Source: Nitzschia sp. pyKryTriq1
Taxonomy: Eukaryota > Bacillariophyta > Bacillariophyceae > Bacillariales > Bacillariaceae
Length of the DNA: 64,000 nucleotides
Direction of reading: 5' to 3'
Assembly: GCA_956465555.1 (NCBI GenBank)
Contig: OY101116.1
Span: 2,356,001 to 2,420,000, forward strand
Position 1 is the stretch's first letter. Every line of letters begins with the position of its first letter. The notes below the pieces were generated by a model. That model saw nothing but the letters and a program-made list of their open reading frames with translations. It did not search any database and had not been told where the DNA came from. Positions 53,849 through 63,859 of the stretch are shown in pieces. The translations under genes were made by a program, and so were the position numbers.

Positions 53849-55305
53849 CTAGCTACCAGTACCGAACGGTGCAACTTTTCCGGGTGAAAAGAACTTTGTC
53901 AAGTATCCGTTAACCCAGTCGGTCTTCTTCCCCGCGGCGTCATCTACCACAGGGAAGTTGAATACGGGCATTCCAGTTTCAGGCGAAGCCAAAATATCAG
54001 TAAAGTTTGGTTCGATGTTGACTCCTTTTCCTGCCACGCCACACTCAGCGACACAGCTGGCTTTACGACTTGGAGGAGGGACACTAGTGCCTTTGGGTGA
54101 CTTGATCGAGGCGACGATCTGATCGGCAACGTGCCTTCCCATCAGGTAGGCGAACTCTCCAGCCTTTGGATGCGGTTTGTCGGGTTTCGGGAACATGGCA
54201 TGACAGACATCCCCAATGGCATAGATGTCAGTTTCAGATTTCACTTTATTTGTTTGAAGATCCACTGTAATGTAACCATTGGCATCACAAAGAGGTTTGC
54301 AAAAGTCGGGTGCTCTCTGTGGGAAGGTTGTCAAAAGAAGATCTGCTTTGATTACCTTGGTTACATTCTCTTCTCCTCCGACGACACGGTAGTGTACCGT
54401 CATACCATCCACTATCTTTGTCACTTCGTGATTGTTTAGGAATTCAATGTTTTGCTCCTTCAATAGATCTTTGAACAACGCCGCAGCTGGTGGGCCAGCA
54501 AATGGAAAGGGAACTGGCACACTCAGCACAATTTTCACATTGTCGAGGACGCCTCGCTCCCTCCTCAAGTCGTCTAGAATGGAAGCTACTTCGAATGGTA
54601 CCGGTGGACACTGAGAGAGTTGTGAGACGGAAAGACTGAACACACATTGTTCTGTCATTTTTCAACCCATTACTATCACAATGTGCGTACCTTATACGGC
54701 ATGCGAGTCACGCACACTAGAATGGTTTTAGGAGACTTTTTCGCTTCGAGCATGACTTGATCAATTCCCTGTTGGATCAAGGGGACATGCTTGAGATTGC
54801 AAATATCTAGGGCTTGCTTGGTAGGAGCAGTGGCCTTTTCGGGTACGAGTCCTGGTACTTCCGAAGGATCCGAGATGACTCCTGGAGACAAGACGAGCGT
54901 ATCGTACTGGAGCGATTTTCCGTTGGTCAGGATAACCCGTTTTTCTTTTGGTAACAGCTTCTCTACGGTTGCGTTGTCCGGCCCGGTGAGAAGTTGAACA
55001 TTATCAAAATCACTGGCATGCAAATCCGCAAAGGGCCACTCGATTATCGGAGCAATAAGTCTCGAAGACCATACAAACTGCCAAGTTCCCCCAATGGAGA
55101 ATTTCGTTTTGCGATCCAACATGGTTATTTCCAAGTCACCAGGGAAAAGTGACTTGCCGGAAGCTTTTCGTTGGAAACAACTCCAGGGAAGACAGGCAGC
55201 AGAGTTCTTATTCGTCTCATCGTACTTTTGCGACGCTTCGGATAAGCCCAAGATGACGCCATTGCCACCGAATCCTGCTCCGATCACCAAAAGTTTATGC
55301 ACCAT
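53849..55305 (-). CDS. FAD/NAD(P)-dependent oxidoreductase, SQR/NDH-2/AIF-like
   Basis: Exons 55305-54691 and 54610-53849, with an 80-nt phase-0 intron, give 458 residues. The start MVHKLLVIGAGFGGNGVI is the FAD-binding GxGxxG motif at the very N-terminus, so there is no leader. Further landmarks are YDTLVLSPGV (about 140), MPYKCPPVPFEVASIL across the intron, a second nucleotide region (NVKIVLSVPVP) and TDIYAIGDVCHAMFPKPDKPHPKAGEFA (FAD-contact GD motif). The overall order and the CPPVP-E block resemble sulfide:quinone reductase and flavocytochrome c sulfide dehydrogenase more than classical NDH-2. The substrate cannot be fixed; the redox cysteines of SQR would need an alignment. Confidence 0.8.
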
Positions 55306-55895
55306 TGTACGTATCTGGGTTTAGGGTAGACAAGTCCAAGTGAAGAATGCAACTGGGGAGGAGAAGTCGTCGCCCTAAAATTTGCAGACTAATAGATTTT
55401 GAAACCGGCAATGATGCTCTACTAGTAGTAGTAGAGAGTAGTGTAGGGCCTCTCTCTACTAGAGAGAGAGAGAGTATACTGGTACAAGGAGAGAGCTGGT
55501 AGAGAGGGCCTATCGATGGGTTTTGTGAAAGGGTAGCATTGAGCACAGTACACGTACGGTACATATAAATAGAGAGCAGCGGGTTTCGCAAGCTGTTTTG
55601 TCTGCGTCTGCGATTTTGCAACCAAAAATCGTGAGTTCCGCGTTAAATGCGCGGTAGCCCGCACCCCTTGCTTGGATGTTCCAGTACACCAGGTACCAGG
55701 TACGGTACCGCAGGCTACTACCGGTAGTACCAGGTACTGGTACGGCTGTAAATATGCCGACAACCACTACCGTACCACCTGGAACCATGTGCCACATGAC
55801 CAGCATCATCATCGGCCAAAGCAAGTCGTACTCAATGGATTGATCCTAGAGTAGTAGCGGCGACGGCTACCACTAACGGGATGTTATTTTAAAGT
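55306..55895. promoter_or_regulatory. Divergent intergenic region with palindromes, oxidoreductase and ALKBH7
   Basis: 590 nt between head-to-head starts. A CTCTCTCT-ACT-AGAGAGAG hairpin lies at about 55451-55472. A dense GTAC cluster (GGTACCAGGTAC, ACCGGTAGTACC, CAGGTACTGGTAC) spans about 55676-55745. No gene seen. Confidence 0.45.
55676..55745. repeat. GTAC-palindrome cluster
   Basis: Seventy nt composed largely of CAGGTACCAGGTAC, GGTACCG, ACCGGTAGTACC and GTACTGGTAC units. Confidence 0.7.
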
Positions 55896-56757
55896 ATGAT
55901 TGGGATGCTGGCAACCAGAAAGAGCACAATTCGAGCATTGGCGGCAACTGAATTTATTCTGTCAAATCATTCCTATTTTAGGAGATCCTCGTACCGCCAC
56001 TCCCCCCATCTTGTACCTGACGAATCGTTGACTGATTCCAGCTTTGCGCCCGAGGATTTTACACCGGGATGTGCAGCGGTGTATCCAAATTTTCTGACCC
56101 CAGAAGAAGGTGATCTGCTGGTTGAAGATATATCGAAACGAATGAGACGGTAAGTCGATCTTGTGTATCGTCGTTTGACGTCTAATATGGGCGACGCAGG
56201 TTTCTCAAGGAAGAATGAATCTTCAATCGACTTTTCCTATCTGCTTTGCATTCAGCCGTCGATACGAAGAGGGTCACTGGGATGCTGTTATTACAAAGTA
56301 CAAGGAAGTCGAACTAGCGGATGCATCAATGGAGGATGCACGAATACAACCGATATTTGAACGAACGCGTCAGCTCTTGGAAAAGAACCATATTACATAC
56401 CAGCCGATTTCGTGGCTTCCATGCCACGCTATTGATCTGAAGAAAGACGGAGAATTGAACGCTCATGTAGACTCTGTGAAATTTTCTGGCGACTTGGTGG
56501 CAGGAATCTCCCTTCTTAGCCACTCAATAATGCGATTGGCACCGCATGTCGACGGCGGCGGGCCCGTTTTGGATGGCCATGTGGACCTCCATCTACCACC
56601 ATTGAGTCTCTACGCTTTGACGGGGGTGGCACGCTATCGATATTCTCATCAACTTTTGGAGGACCAGTCAACATTCACCAGTTCCAACGGAGAAACGACA
56701 ACTGTTGAGCGGGATCATCGTCTGAGTGTCATTTTCAGAGACGCAAAGCGCGAATGA
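55896..56757 (+). CDS. ALKBH7: ALKBH7-like Fe(II)/2-oxoglutarate dioxygenase, mitochondrial
   Basis: AlkB-family dioxygenase; the animal protein acts in the mitochondrial matrix in programmed necrosis and lipid metabolism. Exons 55896-56149 and 56256-56757 give 251 residues. A basic, Ser/Arg-rich leader (MIGMLATRKSTIRALAATEF...) fits mitochondrial import. Conserved blocks are YPNFLTPEEGDLLVEDI, RRYEEGHWDAVI across the intron, and DGELNAHVDSVKFSGDLVAGISLLS with iron ligands H155 and D157. MRLAP follows, then ALTGVARYRYSHQLL with the third ligand H216, and RLSVIFR with arginines for 2-oxoglutarate. Length is close to human ALKBH7 (221) plus leader. Confidence 0.93.
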
Positions 56758-57150
56758 TGATTTGGCAATCGAGATTAAAATGGAATGATAGATCTACCAG
56801 TAAATAAGACTCTACCTCTCGCAAGTGAAGAATTGATGATACGTGCTAAAATCACCCTGTGTTTGGCGAAATCTGTGCTCGCCGTCACGAGTAATCGCTC
56901 TTCGATTATTCATTCAGTCGGCAAGCACTTCGGAAAGAACACCACGGACGGTCAACAATGTGCCCGACCTAGCATACTTTTTCGCTCTCGAATCATGAGA
57001 AGGAAGGATGAAAAAGCAATGGTTGACTGTTGCTCATGCAGGTGCTTCCTTCTTGACGCTTCTTGACAATATTAGATACTTGCTTGAGCACGCCATGACT
57101 GCAAGTACTAAAAATTTTCTGCTATGTTCCTCTACTTAATCTAGGCTCTA

Positions 57151-57187
57151 CTCTACTACTACTACTACTACTACTAGCTAGTAGTAG
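57151..57187. repeat. (CTA)n microsatellite
   Basis: About eight CTA units ending in the palindrome CTAGCTAG and TAGTAG, so the array can fold back on itself. Confidence 0.8.
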
Positions 57188-58006
57188 AAAGATCAGAACC
57201 TCGGGAGGTAGTAGTACGAGTACTGTAGCAGAAAATCCTCGCAACAGGGACTTGTACCTCTGGTCGAGCAATACGTAGCGTGGTCACGACACTGGTAGCA
57301 TTGCAGTACGGTAGGCTGTACTCTACTAATAGTAGAGTTCTACCATGCATGTACTCTACTACTAGTAGTAGAGGCAACACAACATTAAAAAATCGGATCC
57401 CAAAAGTGTCCCGTGCGTGCGTGTACAGTACAACACTAATATATATACGATTGTTCGTGAAAGTTCAAGTTGCTCTTCAACTCCTTTTTTATCTTAATTA
57501 TTTCTCGCTCTCCAAGACTGTTGTTTCGGCGATCGATCGATCGAACGAACGCCTTCGCCGCAATGAAATTCTGGAAATTCTATCTGTACTACTAGTAACT
57601 ACCGGTAGAGTAAAAGAGGTTCTCTGATCTTCAGTACTTGTTCAGTATGTATGTGCATGTCAGAAACAAGAAGACCTCGTGCAATGGTCGAATATTATTG
57701 CCCCAATGAATTCTCGGAACTTTTGAGAAGTCGGATTTCGAGATGAATATTCCGCACTACCGCAGCAACACACACGTACCGGTACCTGGTACAGTACAAT
57801 TCTAGAGTAATGCTTCCGCACGTGACTGACTTTCTATCAGAACATTCATTCGCTTGCTTCTTTGAGAGAACACCACGTGCTAATCGCAGAACTCTCGCAG
57901 CGGAAGTGCCGGACTGTGCTGGTAATACTGCAGTCCTTCGTACTACTTCTCCTTGTTTTTGTTCTACGACATCAGACCTCACATAATTTGAGTTTCGCCC
58001 AAACAC

Positions 58007-58033
58007 AACAACAACAACAACAACAACAACAAC
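58007..58033. repeat. (CAA)n microsatellite
   Basis: About nine CAA units 30 nt before the ATG of the small protein at 58062, probably in its unstructured 5' leader. Confidence 0.8.
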
Positions 58034-58061
58034 ATACCAAACAACACTAAACCCTACCAAG

Positions 58062-58385
58062 ATGAATTCGCAAGAGCATAACAGCCAAGTTCCACCCCCG
58101 AAGGAATCATCCTTCGAAGGCATGCAATGTTCGACGGGGAATGGGAACAATAATACTATTTATGGCAACGGTGCCCCATGCGAGAAGGGGAGCCATCTAC
58201 CGGGAGCGACGATTGCCAACGGAAAGTCAAGAAAGGAAGAACGCAGGGCCAGATTAATATCAAATGATCTTCCTGATGTTGTCGTTACCTCCCTTGAAAT
58301 TGAAAACTTTGGCTGGGGCGACTTCCCATTATCCTCGCAGCTCTGGCGTACAGATGAGCCATCTCATCGAGAGGCGAAGTTGTAG
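58062..58385 (+). CDS. Small diatom-type hypothetical protein, W-G-D-F-P motif
   Basis: 107 residues, no intron; ATG with AAG context after a CAA-repeat leader. Hydrophilic and mostly disordered (N/G/S/P-rich first 60 residues, basic KSRKEERRARL). The last 45 residues carry RLISNDLPDVVVTSLEIENF then GWGDFPLSS. The product at 59576-59941 has a matching order: basic run, LPE(I), then SWADLPQSS. No signal peptide or membrane helix. I do not recognise a family; the motif looks like a short binding peptide at the end of a disordered chain. Confidence 0.5.
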   Translation: MNSQEHNSQVPPPKESSFEGMQCSTGNGNNNTIYGNGAPCEKGSHLPGATIANGKSRKEERRARLISNDLPDVVVTSLEIENFGWGDFPLSSQLWRTDEPSHREAKL

Positions 58386-59575
58386 GTCATCATTATTTGA
58401 TGTAATCGGTTCCAAAAAGGAGGTAGATCACATGGATTTCACCGTTAATATTTCTGTCGTGACGAAGTTATAAGTTCTGCAATATTTTAGTAGTTCAAAC
58501 GGTAAACAACTTTCAGTATTTGCTTCTTCGCTGTGTGCAATATGTACGACAATTCTCTTGAGTGAAGTCTACTTCTTTGTTTCGTTAGTTGGTCGGGGTT
58601 TTAGCCAAGGTAGACTAATACATACATGAGTATATGTGGGAGTAGTATTATCTTTGCTAGAGCTAGGGCAAGAAGTAATACTTGTCGTCTCTTCTTGCGA
58701 GTGGTCGGTCCAAGCAAGTGAGAAATCCTCATGGTCCTCGTAGTCAATCCAGATGACGAGCCGTTTTCAAGAACTTGTTACTCCGATCCTACTAGAGGAG
58801 TACTGCCGATGAGAGACAGAGCGAAGAGGAAGTCATCACAAGAGGCATACTTCGTACCGGTACCTGATACTTGTATCTGGATGTCTTATCTCTTCGTTGA
58901 CGACGACGACGACGACGACTTCACTCTTCCTCCTTCTGGTCTGAAACGTGCACTAGCTAGTAGTACGTAATCTTCTGCAGCGTGGTAGTACCAGGTACTA
59001 CCGTGCTCAAACTACTGTAGCATTACTGTACCTCGGGGTAGAAGTAGAGTGAGTAGAGAGAGGGAGAGCAGGCAGGAAGGAGGGAGTCGTCGTCGTCGTC
59101 GTCGAAGAAGAATCCCGTCGTGCCAAGACAAGTTCTAGTAGGAGAGGCCCAACGGTCGTTCTGTTCGTACAAGTAGTAGTTATCGTCGGTAGAGACTACC
59201 TGGTACCGAGTACAGTAGAAGAGGACTACTTGTCCGTGTGGACATTGCCAGCACACTAACTAAATAAATCTAAGGGAGGCACGTCGAATATCACGTGACG
59301 TGGCTTTTGACTTCTGGTTCAAATTCTGCTGAAACTACTGTAGGCCGCGGATGCGCGTCACATCGATCGTCGCCTTCTCGCGGGACCCCTCGGACTCTGT
59401 ACTTCGGAGAGGGTACCAGTAACTTGATAACCTTCGCTCACATCTTCTGTTGTTTCTCTCTATTCTTTTGATCCGGGGATACCTATCGATCTCTTTCTCA
59501 CTTTTCTTCTGCTCGAAGATTCTTCTACAAGCCTCCACAAAGAAAGTTGTTCCAATAAGCACCCCACGAATAAAG
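58386..59575. other. Spacer between the two small paralog-like genes
   Basis: 1.2 kb. (GAC)n at 58901-58919 and (GTC)n at 59087-59104 lie about 190 nt apart in opposite polarity, so they could pair. GTACCGGTACC at about 58855 and GGTACC near 58990, 59200 and 59413. No gene supported. Confidence 0.4.
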
Positions 59576-59941
59576 ATGATGACCAAACACTATGTTTTCC
59601 CCGCTCCTTCTTCTTCGTACGAAAATCTCAAACGAGCACGTCAAAATCCGTCGAGCGACAACATTATTACTCGTATTCCATCTGATGTCTCATGCAACAG
59701 TTCAAATGTGTCAACTAGTTCGAAGTCCGGGGGATACTCATTCTTCCCTCCTAAGAGACGACCTAGACATGTACAGGTAGTTTCTGATGCGCTCCCTGAA
59801 ATTCCCATCGTTGCGGCGCCCCCTGTTGCCGAAACTCATGAGGTGTTCAGTTGGGCCGACCTTCCTCAATCATCCCGTCACTTCACCATGACCAATGTTA
59901 TTCCAAGTCAACAAGTTTACAATGACGATACTCGAAATTGA
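59576..59941 (+). CDS. Small diatom-type hypothetical protein, W-A-D-L-P motif
   Basis: 121 residues, no intron, starting at the first of two adjacent ATGs. Ser/Asn/Pro-rich disordered first half (PSSSYENLKRARQNPSS), then KSGGYSFFPPKRRPRHVQVV, SDALPEIPIV and VFSWADLPQSSRHFTMTN. It shares the basic-LPx-W[GA]D[FL]PxSS layout with the product at 58062-58385. Function unknown. Confidence 0.5.
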   Translation: MMTKHYVFPAPSSSYENLKRARQNPSSDNIITRIPSDVSCNSSNVSTSSKSGGYSFFPPKRRPRHVQVVSDALPEIPIVAAPPVAETHEVFSWADLPQSSRHFTMTNVIPSQQVYNDDTRN

Positions 59942-60064
59942 GCATCTCTGACGGTGGGGATAGATACATACACTACATGGACACTAATATCGTACATAAA
60001 TTTTGATTAAACCTGAAATCCCAGTACTTCGCAAGTACGTGTAGCTGCTGTTGGAGGGGCCAAT

Positions 60065-60964
60065 TCAGGCAAGATGTGGAAGGGTGGTGGACACATGATA
60101 TACTAGTAAAAAGGTGAAAGCAAGGCTGACTTCGTCAATCGAGTGAGGAAGGTAGACCTGTACCAAACAAGTCAAAGCAGCTGTAGAAGAAACGATCAAC
60201 CAAGTGACTGCTGCTCTGTTCCTCCCTGGATCAAATGTCGCCATATCAAATGTCGCCATAGCGATCATGGACACCACCAAAAAGAAGCAGCCAGACCCTT
60301 GATAACTTCGACGAAGCATTCGGGGAGATTTCTTATAAATAGAAATGATATAGTATGCATCATTTCCAAAAAGAGCTTCGGCGAGGGAAACCACGCTGTG
60401 CCAAGATCGCAGACGCCTCACTTCTAGGAAGCAATCGCTCGAATCATCATTCGAAAGAGACGAAACATCATGGGACATAATATTTACAGTGCTCATTCCA
60501 TCAACATTCTCATTGTCTCTTGAAGCGTTGCTAAACGAATCCCAACTTCTACAACGATCATTGTGAGATACGCCTGGAGAGTCAGTTGTCGTCATGATTG
60601 TATTTGAGCTTCTATCAGCCGCCTCACAGGAAGTGATTTTGACGTGGTTGTTGGTTCCCAACAAAGCAGGAGGAACTGAGGCTGATCCAAGGATCACTTG
60701 TTCGAGACTACTTCGAAGAGCGTCTTCAATTTTTCGTAGGCGCCGAGTCTCTCCCTCGATGCTGAACGAGGCATCACTACTGTGTGACCCACCATATGCG
60801 GTTCCATTGTTTACCAAAGAAGACGACACAAAGTCCCTCCAAAGATTTTCGATTCGAACCTGCGCCTGTCGAATCGCCGCCATTGTATTAGCATTTGCAT
60901 CTTCTTTTTTTTCAGAGTTTGAATGACGCATACTCCTTCTGGATTCGAGAGGGAGGAGGCTCAT
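60065..60964 (-). CDS. Hypothetical protein with C-terminal membrane helices
   Basis: 299 residues from the first ATG (60964); the frame stays open about 50 nt further upstream, so a 5' exon is possible. The N-terminal 200 residues are Ser/Asn/Asp-rich with one helical block (NTMAAIRQAQVRIENLWRDFV). Three hydrophobic segments close the protein: CFFLVVSMIAMATFDMATF, AAVTWLIVSSTAALTCLVQ and DEVSLAFTFLLVYHVST. No leader and no known domain. Convergent with the small gene at 59576. Confidence 0.5.
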   Translation of the reverse strand: MSLLPLESRRSMRHSNSEKKEDANANTMAAIRQAQVRIENLWRDFVSSSLVNNGTAYGGSHSSDASFSIEGETRRLRKIEDALRSSLEQVILGSASVPPALLGTNNHVKITSCEAADRSSNTIMTTTDSPGVSHNDRCRSWDSFSNASRDNENVDGMSTVNIMSHDVSSLSNDDSSDCFLEVRRLRSWHSVVSLAEALFGNDAYYIISIYKKSPRMLRRSYQGSGCFFLVVSMIAMATFDMATFDPGRNRAAVTWLIVSSTAALTCLVQVYLPHSIDEVSLAFTFLLVYHVSTTLPHLA

Positions 60965-61761
60965 CGGAATTGGTTCTGGGTTTATCACGGAGCCAACACG
61001 ATTTCTGATTATCCCAGACCGTTGCTCTGTACCATTATTTCTTCGTCATTGTCAGTGCTGGAAGTGCGTCGTATGACAAACCTCGCCCTCATAGTTGATT
61101 GTTGATTTTGCTATTTCACTTACGGCTTGTACTGGAGTAGTAGTATGAGTACAGTATTTCGTAGAGATGCTGAGAGGCACGACCAGGGCAAGACCAAAAG
61201 GCGTTTCCCTTCTCTCAAAAGCTCTCAACGGCTCTCCTGCGCGGCTCGAGCGTCCGCCATTTTTTTACCGCTAGCGATGAGTGGCCGCCTGGCGTGGGAG
61301 TTGCTAGGCCCGCGCGCTCCTCAACGGACCACGGACGGCAAAACGGAAGTAAACGATCGAAGTAGTCGACTTTTCAAAAGTCAAAAAATCGCACGCGCGC
61401 ACTCGCGAACCGACCGGGGTCGGTGCGGAGCGCGGATGAAGATGATGATACAAGTACCAGGTACTGGTACCGGTACATACATACACCGCGAGATTGACGA
61501 CCAAGACGACAGAACAAAAATAAAGAGTAACAAAGAGTGATATCGCGTGTCGCGTGATATGCTGCCAACAAGACGACGACTCAAGATCAAAGTCCATTCT
61601 GATTTCTCAAACCTACAAGACACCGACGAAATATAAGTCGGAACAGCCCTCTACATTTGTATCCCAAAACCCTGAGAAGACGACTCTGAAAGTCGTCATA
61701 TCTAAATCTGCTAAAAAGAGTATTGAACTCTTCTCGCGCATCCTTTGTATTTTCTTGCGCC
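60965..61761. other. Divergent intergenic region upstream of the DDI1-like gene
   Basis: 797 nt. GC-rich stretch at 61230-61440 with CGCGCGC runs, and GGTACTGGTACCGGTAC at about 61459-61475. Overlapping open frames on both strands lack domains. Confidence 0.4.
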
Positions 61762-62493
61762 ATGGCAGCTTCGTCACCGCTGTTCTTTCCCGAAGACGAG
61801 CAATATGCACGCGACTTACAAATCGCGTTGGACATTCAGGATAGGGAAGAACGCAAGGCGCGGAAGCGTCAGGATAGAGGGAACCAGCAGCAAGAATCCG
61901 CAGTCGGTGACGGGTTTTCTCGAGGTGCCATGAATGCCGATCATATGCTATTTGTCGCTTGTACGATCGACCAACATGAGGTGGCAATGCTCGTCGACAC
62001 GGGAGCCTCAACATCTGCAATGTCCATCGAGATGGTGCATCTACTCGGACTACAACACAAGATGAATAAGAGTATCTACGGTAATGCGAAAGGAGTTGGA
62101 TCGTCGTCGATTCTTGGTATAGTGGAGCATGTCAGCTGCATGATTGGTGAAAATGTTGGATTTCGATCTTTCTTCATGGTGCTGGAGGGGAAAATGCCAT
62201 ATTGCATTCTTGGATTGGACCAAATGAGACGATTTAATTGTCTTGTTGATGTAGGTGGGAATGTACTAATATTTGGGGGGAAAGATGGAGTTTGTGTTCC
62301 TTTCTTACCCAAGGAACAAGCTTCCAGCGTAGCCTACTGCATGATGTATGAAAGCAATGAAGCTGCTGCGCTGCCACCACCGTCCAACTATCAACAGCCG
62401 CCACACCAGGACCAGCGTGAAAATGAAGGTGGGTGGGGCTCTTACCTTCCGTGGGGTAAAAAAGGCAGTGGCGGCGGCGGTGGTCGAAGGTAG
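61762..62493 (+). CDS. DDI1-like aspartic protease (host retropepsin-fold gene)
   Basis: 243 residues, no intron, start at CATGG. The N-terminus FFPEDEQYARDLQIALDIQ has the layout of a ubiquitin-interacting helix. The protease domain (about 58-185) has MNADHMLFVACTIDQHEVAM, the catalytic LVDTGASTSAMS with D79, GVGSSSILGIVEHV, and CILGLDQMRRFNCLVDVGGN. This follows eukaryotic DDI1 (AKGVG, LLGLDMLRRHQC) closely, so it is a cellular gene and not a mobile element. DDI1 cleaves heavily ubiquitinated proteins with the proteasome. The usual N-terminal ubiquitin-like domain and UBA are missing; a Gly-rich tail ends the protein. The family also includes NRIP2/3. Confidence 0.85.
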   Translation: MAASSPLFFPEDEQYARDLQIALDIQDREERKARKRQDRGNQQQESAVGDGFSRGAMNADHMLFVACTIDQHEVAMLVDTGASTSAMSIEMVHLLGLQHKMNKSIYGNAKGVGSSSILGIVEHVSCMIGENVGFRSFFMVLEGKMPYCILGLDQMRRFNCLVDVGGNVLIFGGKDGVCVPFLPKEQASSVAYCMMYESNEAAALPPPSNYQQPPHQDQRENEGGWGSYLPWGKKGSGGGGGRR

Positions 62494-62707
62494 AAATGCA
62501 CCACCTAGACTGTTACCAGTTTTGGAAGATTTTGGTTCGGTTCTTTGTTAGAGTAGACGACGACTACATAACCCAGAGTACTGGATAAGATCGAATTGCT
62601 TATATAGCTGTAAATCATAGAGTAGAGTACTCCAGGTAATAAGTCTGATGGAACATGGTGTGACATGAAATGACTTTTACGAGCTGATAGATGGTACAAG
62701 GAGTTGC

Positions 62708-63859
62708 TTACTCCTGTGTCGATGAAGAGATCTCAGAGGAGAAATCAGAAAGGGAAGAACCTCGCCCAAGGCTTGATTCAGCATCTGCACGCGATCGCTT
62801 TCTGTCCCCTTTCACAGAGGACAAGAGGTTGTCAAAGGACTTTAAAATTTGGCGCTCCGAAACTCGACTGTTGGTCACTAACACAGCAAGGTCCATCCAA
62901 AGCCCCAGGGCCTCGCCATTAGAGCCTTCAGGACGTATCTCGAGCAATTGGGTCCAATAGAACGAACGTCTGCTGGGCGTGAGCCCCTTGTCAGCGCTCA
63001 CATCGGGAGCCTTTGATTTCGTCTCTTTCCTTCTTGAAGGGCCAGGCTCAACGACATTGGCTGTGGAAGCCTTGTCGCGGGGGAAGTTCGCAGTAGCTGT
63101 AGGGAGCTGACCTGCATGATCCCTCTTTCTTCTTTTCTTGGAATGCTTGGACTTGGAATTTTCGCCGGAAGCGTGGGATCTTTTCTTGATTTGCTTCGAG
63201 TCGCCGCCCTCATGTACGCGACTTCCAGGGTCCAATTGATGTCTTGCATGATCGTGCCGGCTCTTAAAGTTGCGCTTAGCAACTGGAATACCACAGAGAG
63301 AGCAGTATACAAACTTAACCCCTTCATCGCGGCAAGCTGCATCGGAACATATTAGATGTTCCCCGTGCTTCATGTTCTTATGAAGAACGAAAACAGCCGT
63401 CTCGAAGTTGTGCTCCTCTGGCATTCGCCTGGCTCGGCACGGCACGGTTCCTCTTCGTTGTTTCGGGTCGAGTGCTTCCTTTTCTTGACTTCTTTTAGCT
63501 TTTTCTCCTTTTTTCGGGCTGGGTGAGGAAGTCGCGGGGGTCTTCTGAGAACGAACATCGCGAGTGCTCGCTCCTGGAGCCGCCGCACCCACCAGCAATT
63601 GGCTTTTGAGAGTCTCTTTGGCATCCTGAGTCGACAAGAACCTTTTTATTAACGAAGCCTCACCGGGGATCTGGGAGGGTCCCTGGGTTGACGACGAATT
63701 GCGATAGGCATTGATTACCCTGGCGATGGCATCATTTGGTTCGTTTGTGGCTCCTTCTCGTCGCCCTGCCGTTGGTTCTCCTTGGTTTGATCGAAGAAGT
63801 TGGCGCCCTAGCAACCCGACGAATTGGTCATTAGTATCAAAGTTCATGGAGGACTCCAT
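62708..63859 (-). CDS. Hypothetical basic protein with putative zinc-binding C/H motif
   Basis: 383 residues, no intron; the ATG at 63859 is the first in frame. Mostly disordered and basic (KKGEKAKRSQEKE, KHSKKRRKRDH). A compact centre (about 150-205) has HNFETAVFVLHKNMKHGEHL, then CSDAACRDEGVKFVYCSLCG and PVAKRNFKSRHDHARH, with six or more Cys/His in finger-like spacing (C-x4-C...C-x2-C...H-x3-H). A nuclear protein that binds nucleic acid is a reasonable guess from charge. The tail is Ser-rich. I cannot name a family. Confidence 0.6.
   Translation of the reverse strand: MESSMNFDTNDQFVGLLGRQLLRSNQGEPTAGRREGATNEPNDAIARVINAYRNSSSTQGPSQIPGEASLIKRFLSTQDAKETLKSQLLVGAAAPGASTRDVRSQKTPATSSPSPKKGEKAKRSQEKEALDPKQRRGTVPCRARRMPEEHNFETAVFVLHKNMKHGEHLICSDAACRDEGVKFVYCSLCGIPVAKRNFKSRHDHARHQLDPGSRVHEGGDSKQIKKRSHASGENSKSKHSKKRRKRDHAGQLPTATANFPRDKASTANVVEPGPSRRKETKSKAPDVSADKGLTPSRRSFYWTQLLEIRPEGSNGEALGLWMDLAVLVTNSRVSERQILKSFDNLLSSVKGDRKRSRADAESSLGRGSSLSDFSSEISSSTQE

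Larger units (their letters stand above)
56758..58061. other. Spacer with (CTA)n, (CAA)n and GTAC repeats
   Basis: 1.3 kb without a supportable gene. A (CTA)n microsatellite lies at about 57153-57176 and ends in CTAGCTAGTAGTAG, with a second CTACTACTAGTAGTAG at about 57357. GTACCGGTACCTGGTAC lies at about 57777-57793. (CAA)n at 58007-58033 is in the likely 5' leader of the next gene. Confidence 0.5.

Noticed and set aside
58901-59104. (GAC)n and (GTC)n microsatellites as a deliberate long hairpin
   Set aside because: Complementary, but simple trinucleotide runs are common in this window and no coding or RNA context supports function.
61762-62493. Retropepsin domain taken as a remnant of an LTR element
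   Set aside because: Flanks carry no reverse transcriptase, integrase, gag or terminal repeats, and the domain follows cellular DDI1 in detail.
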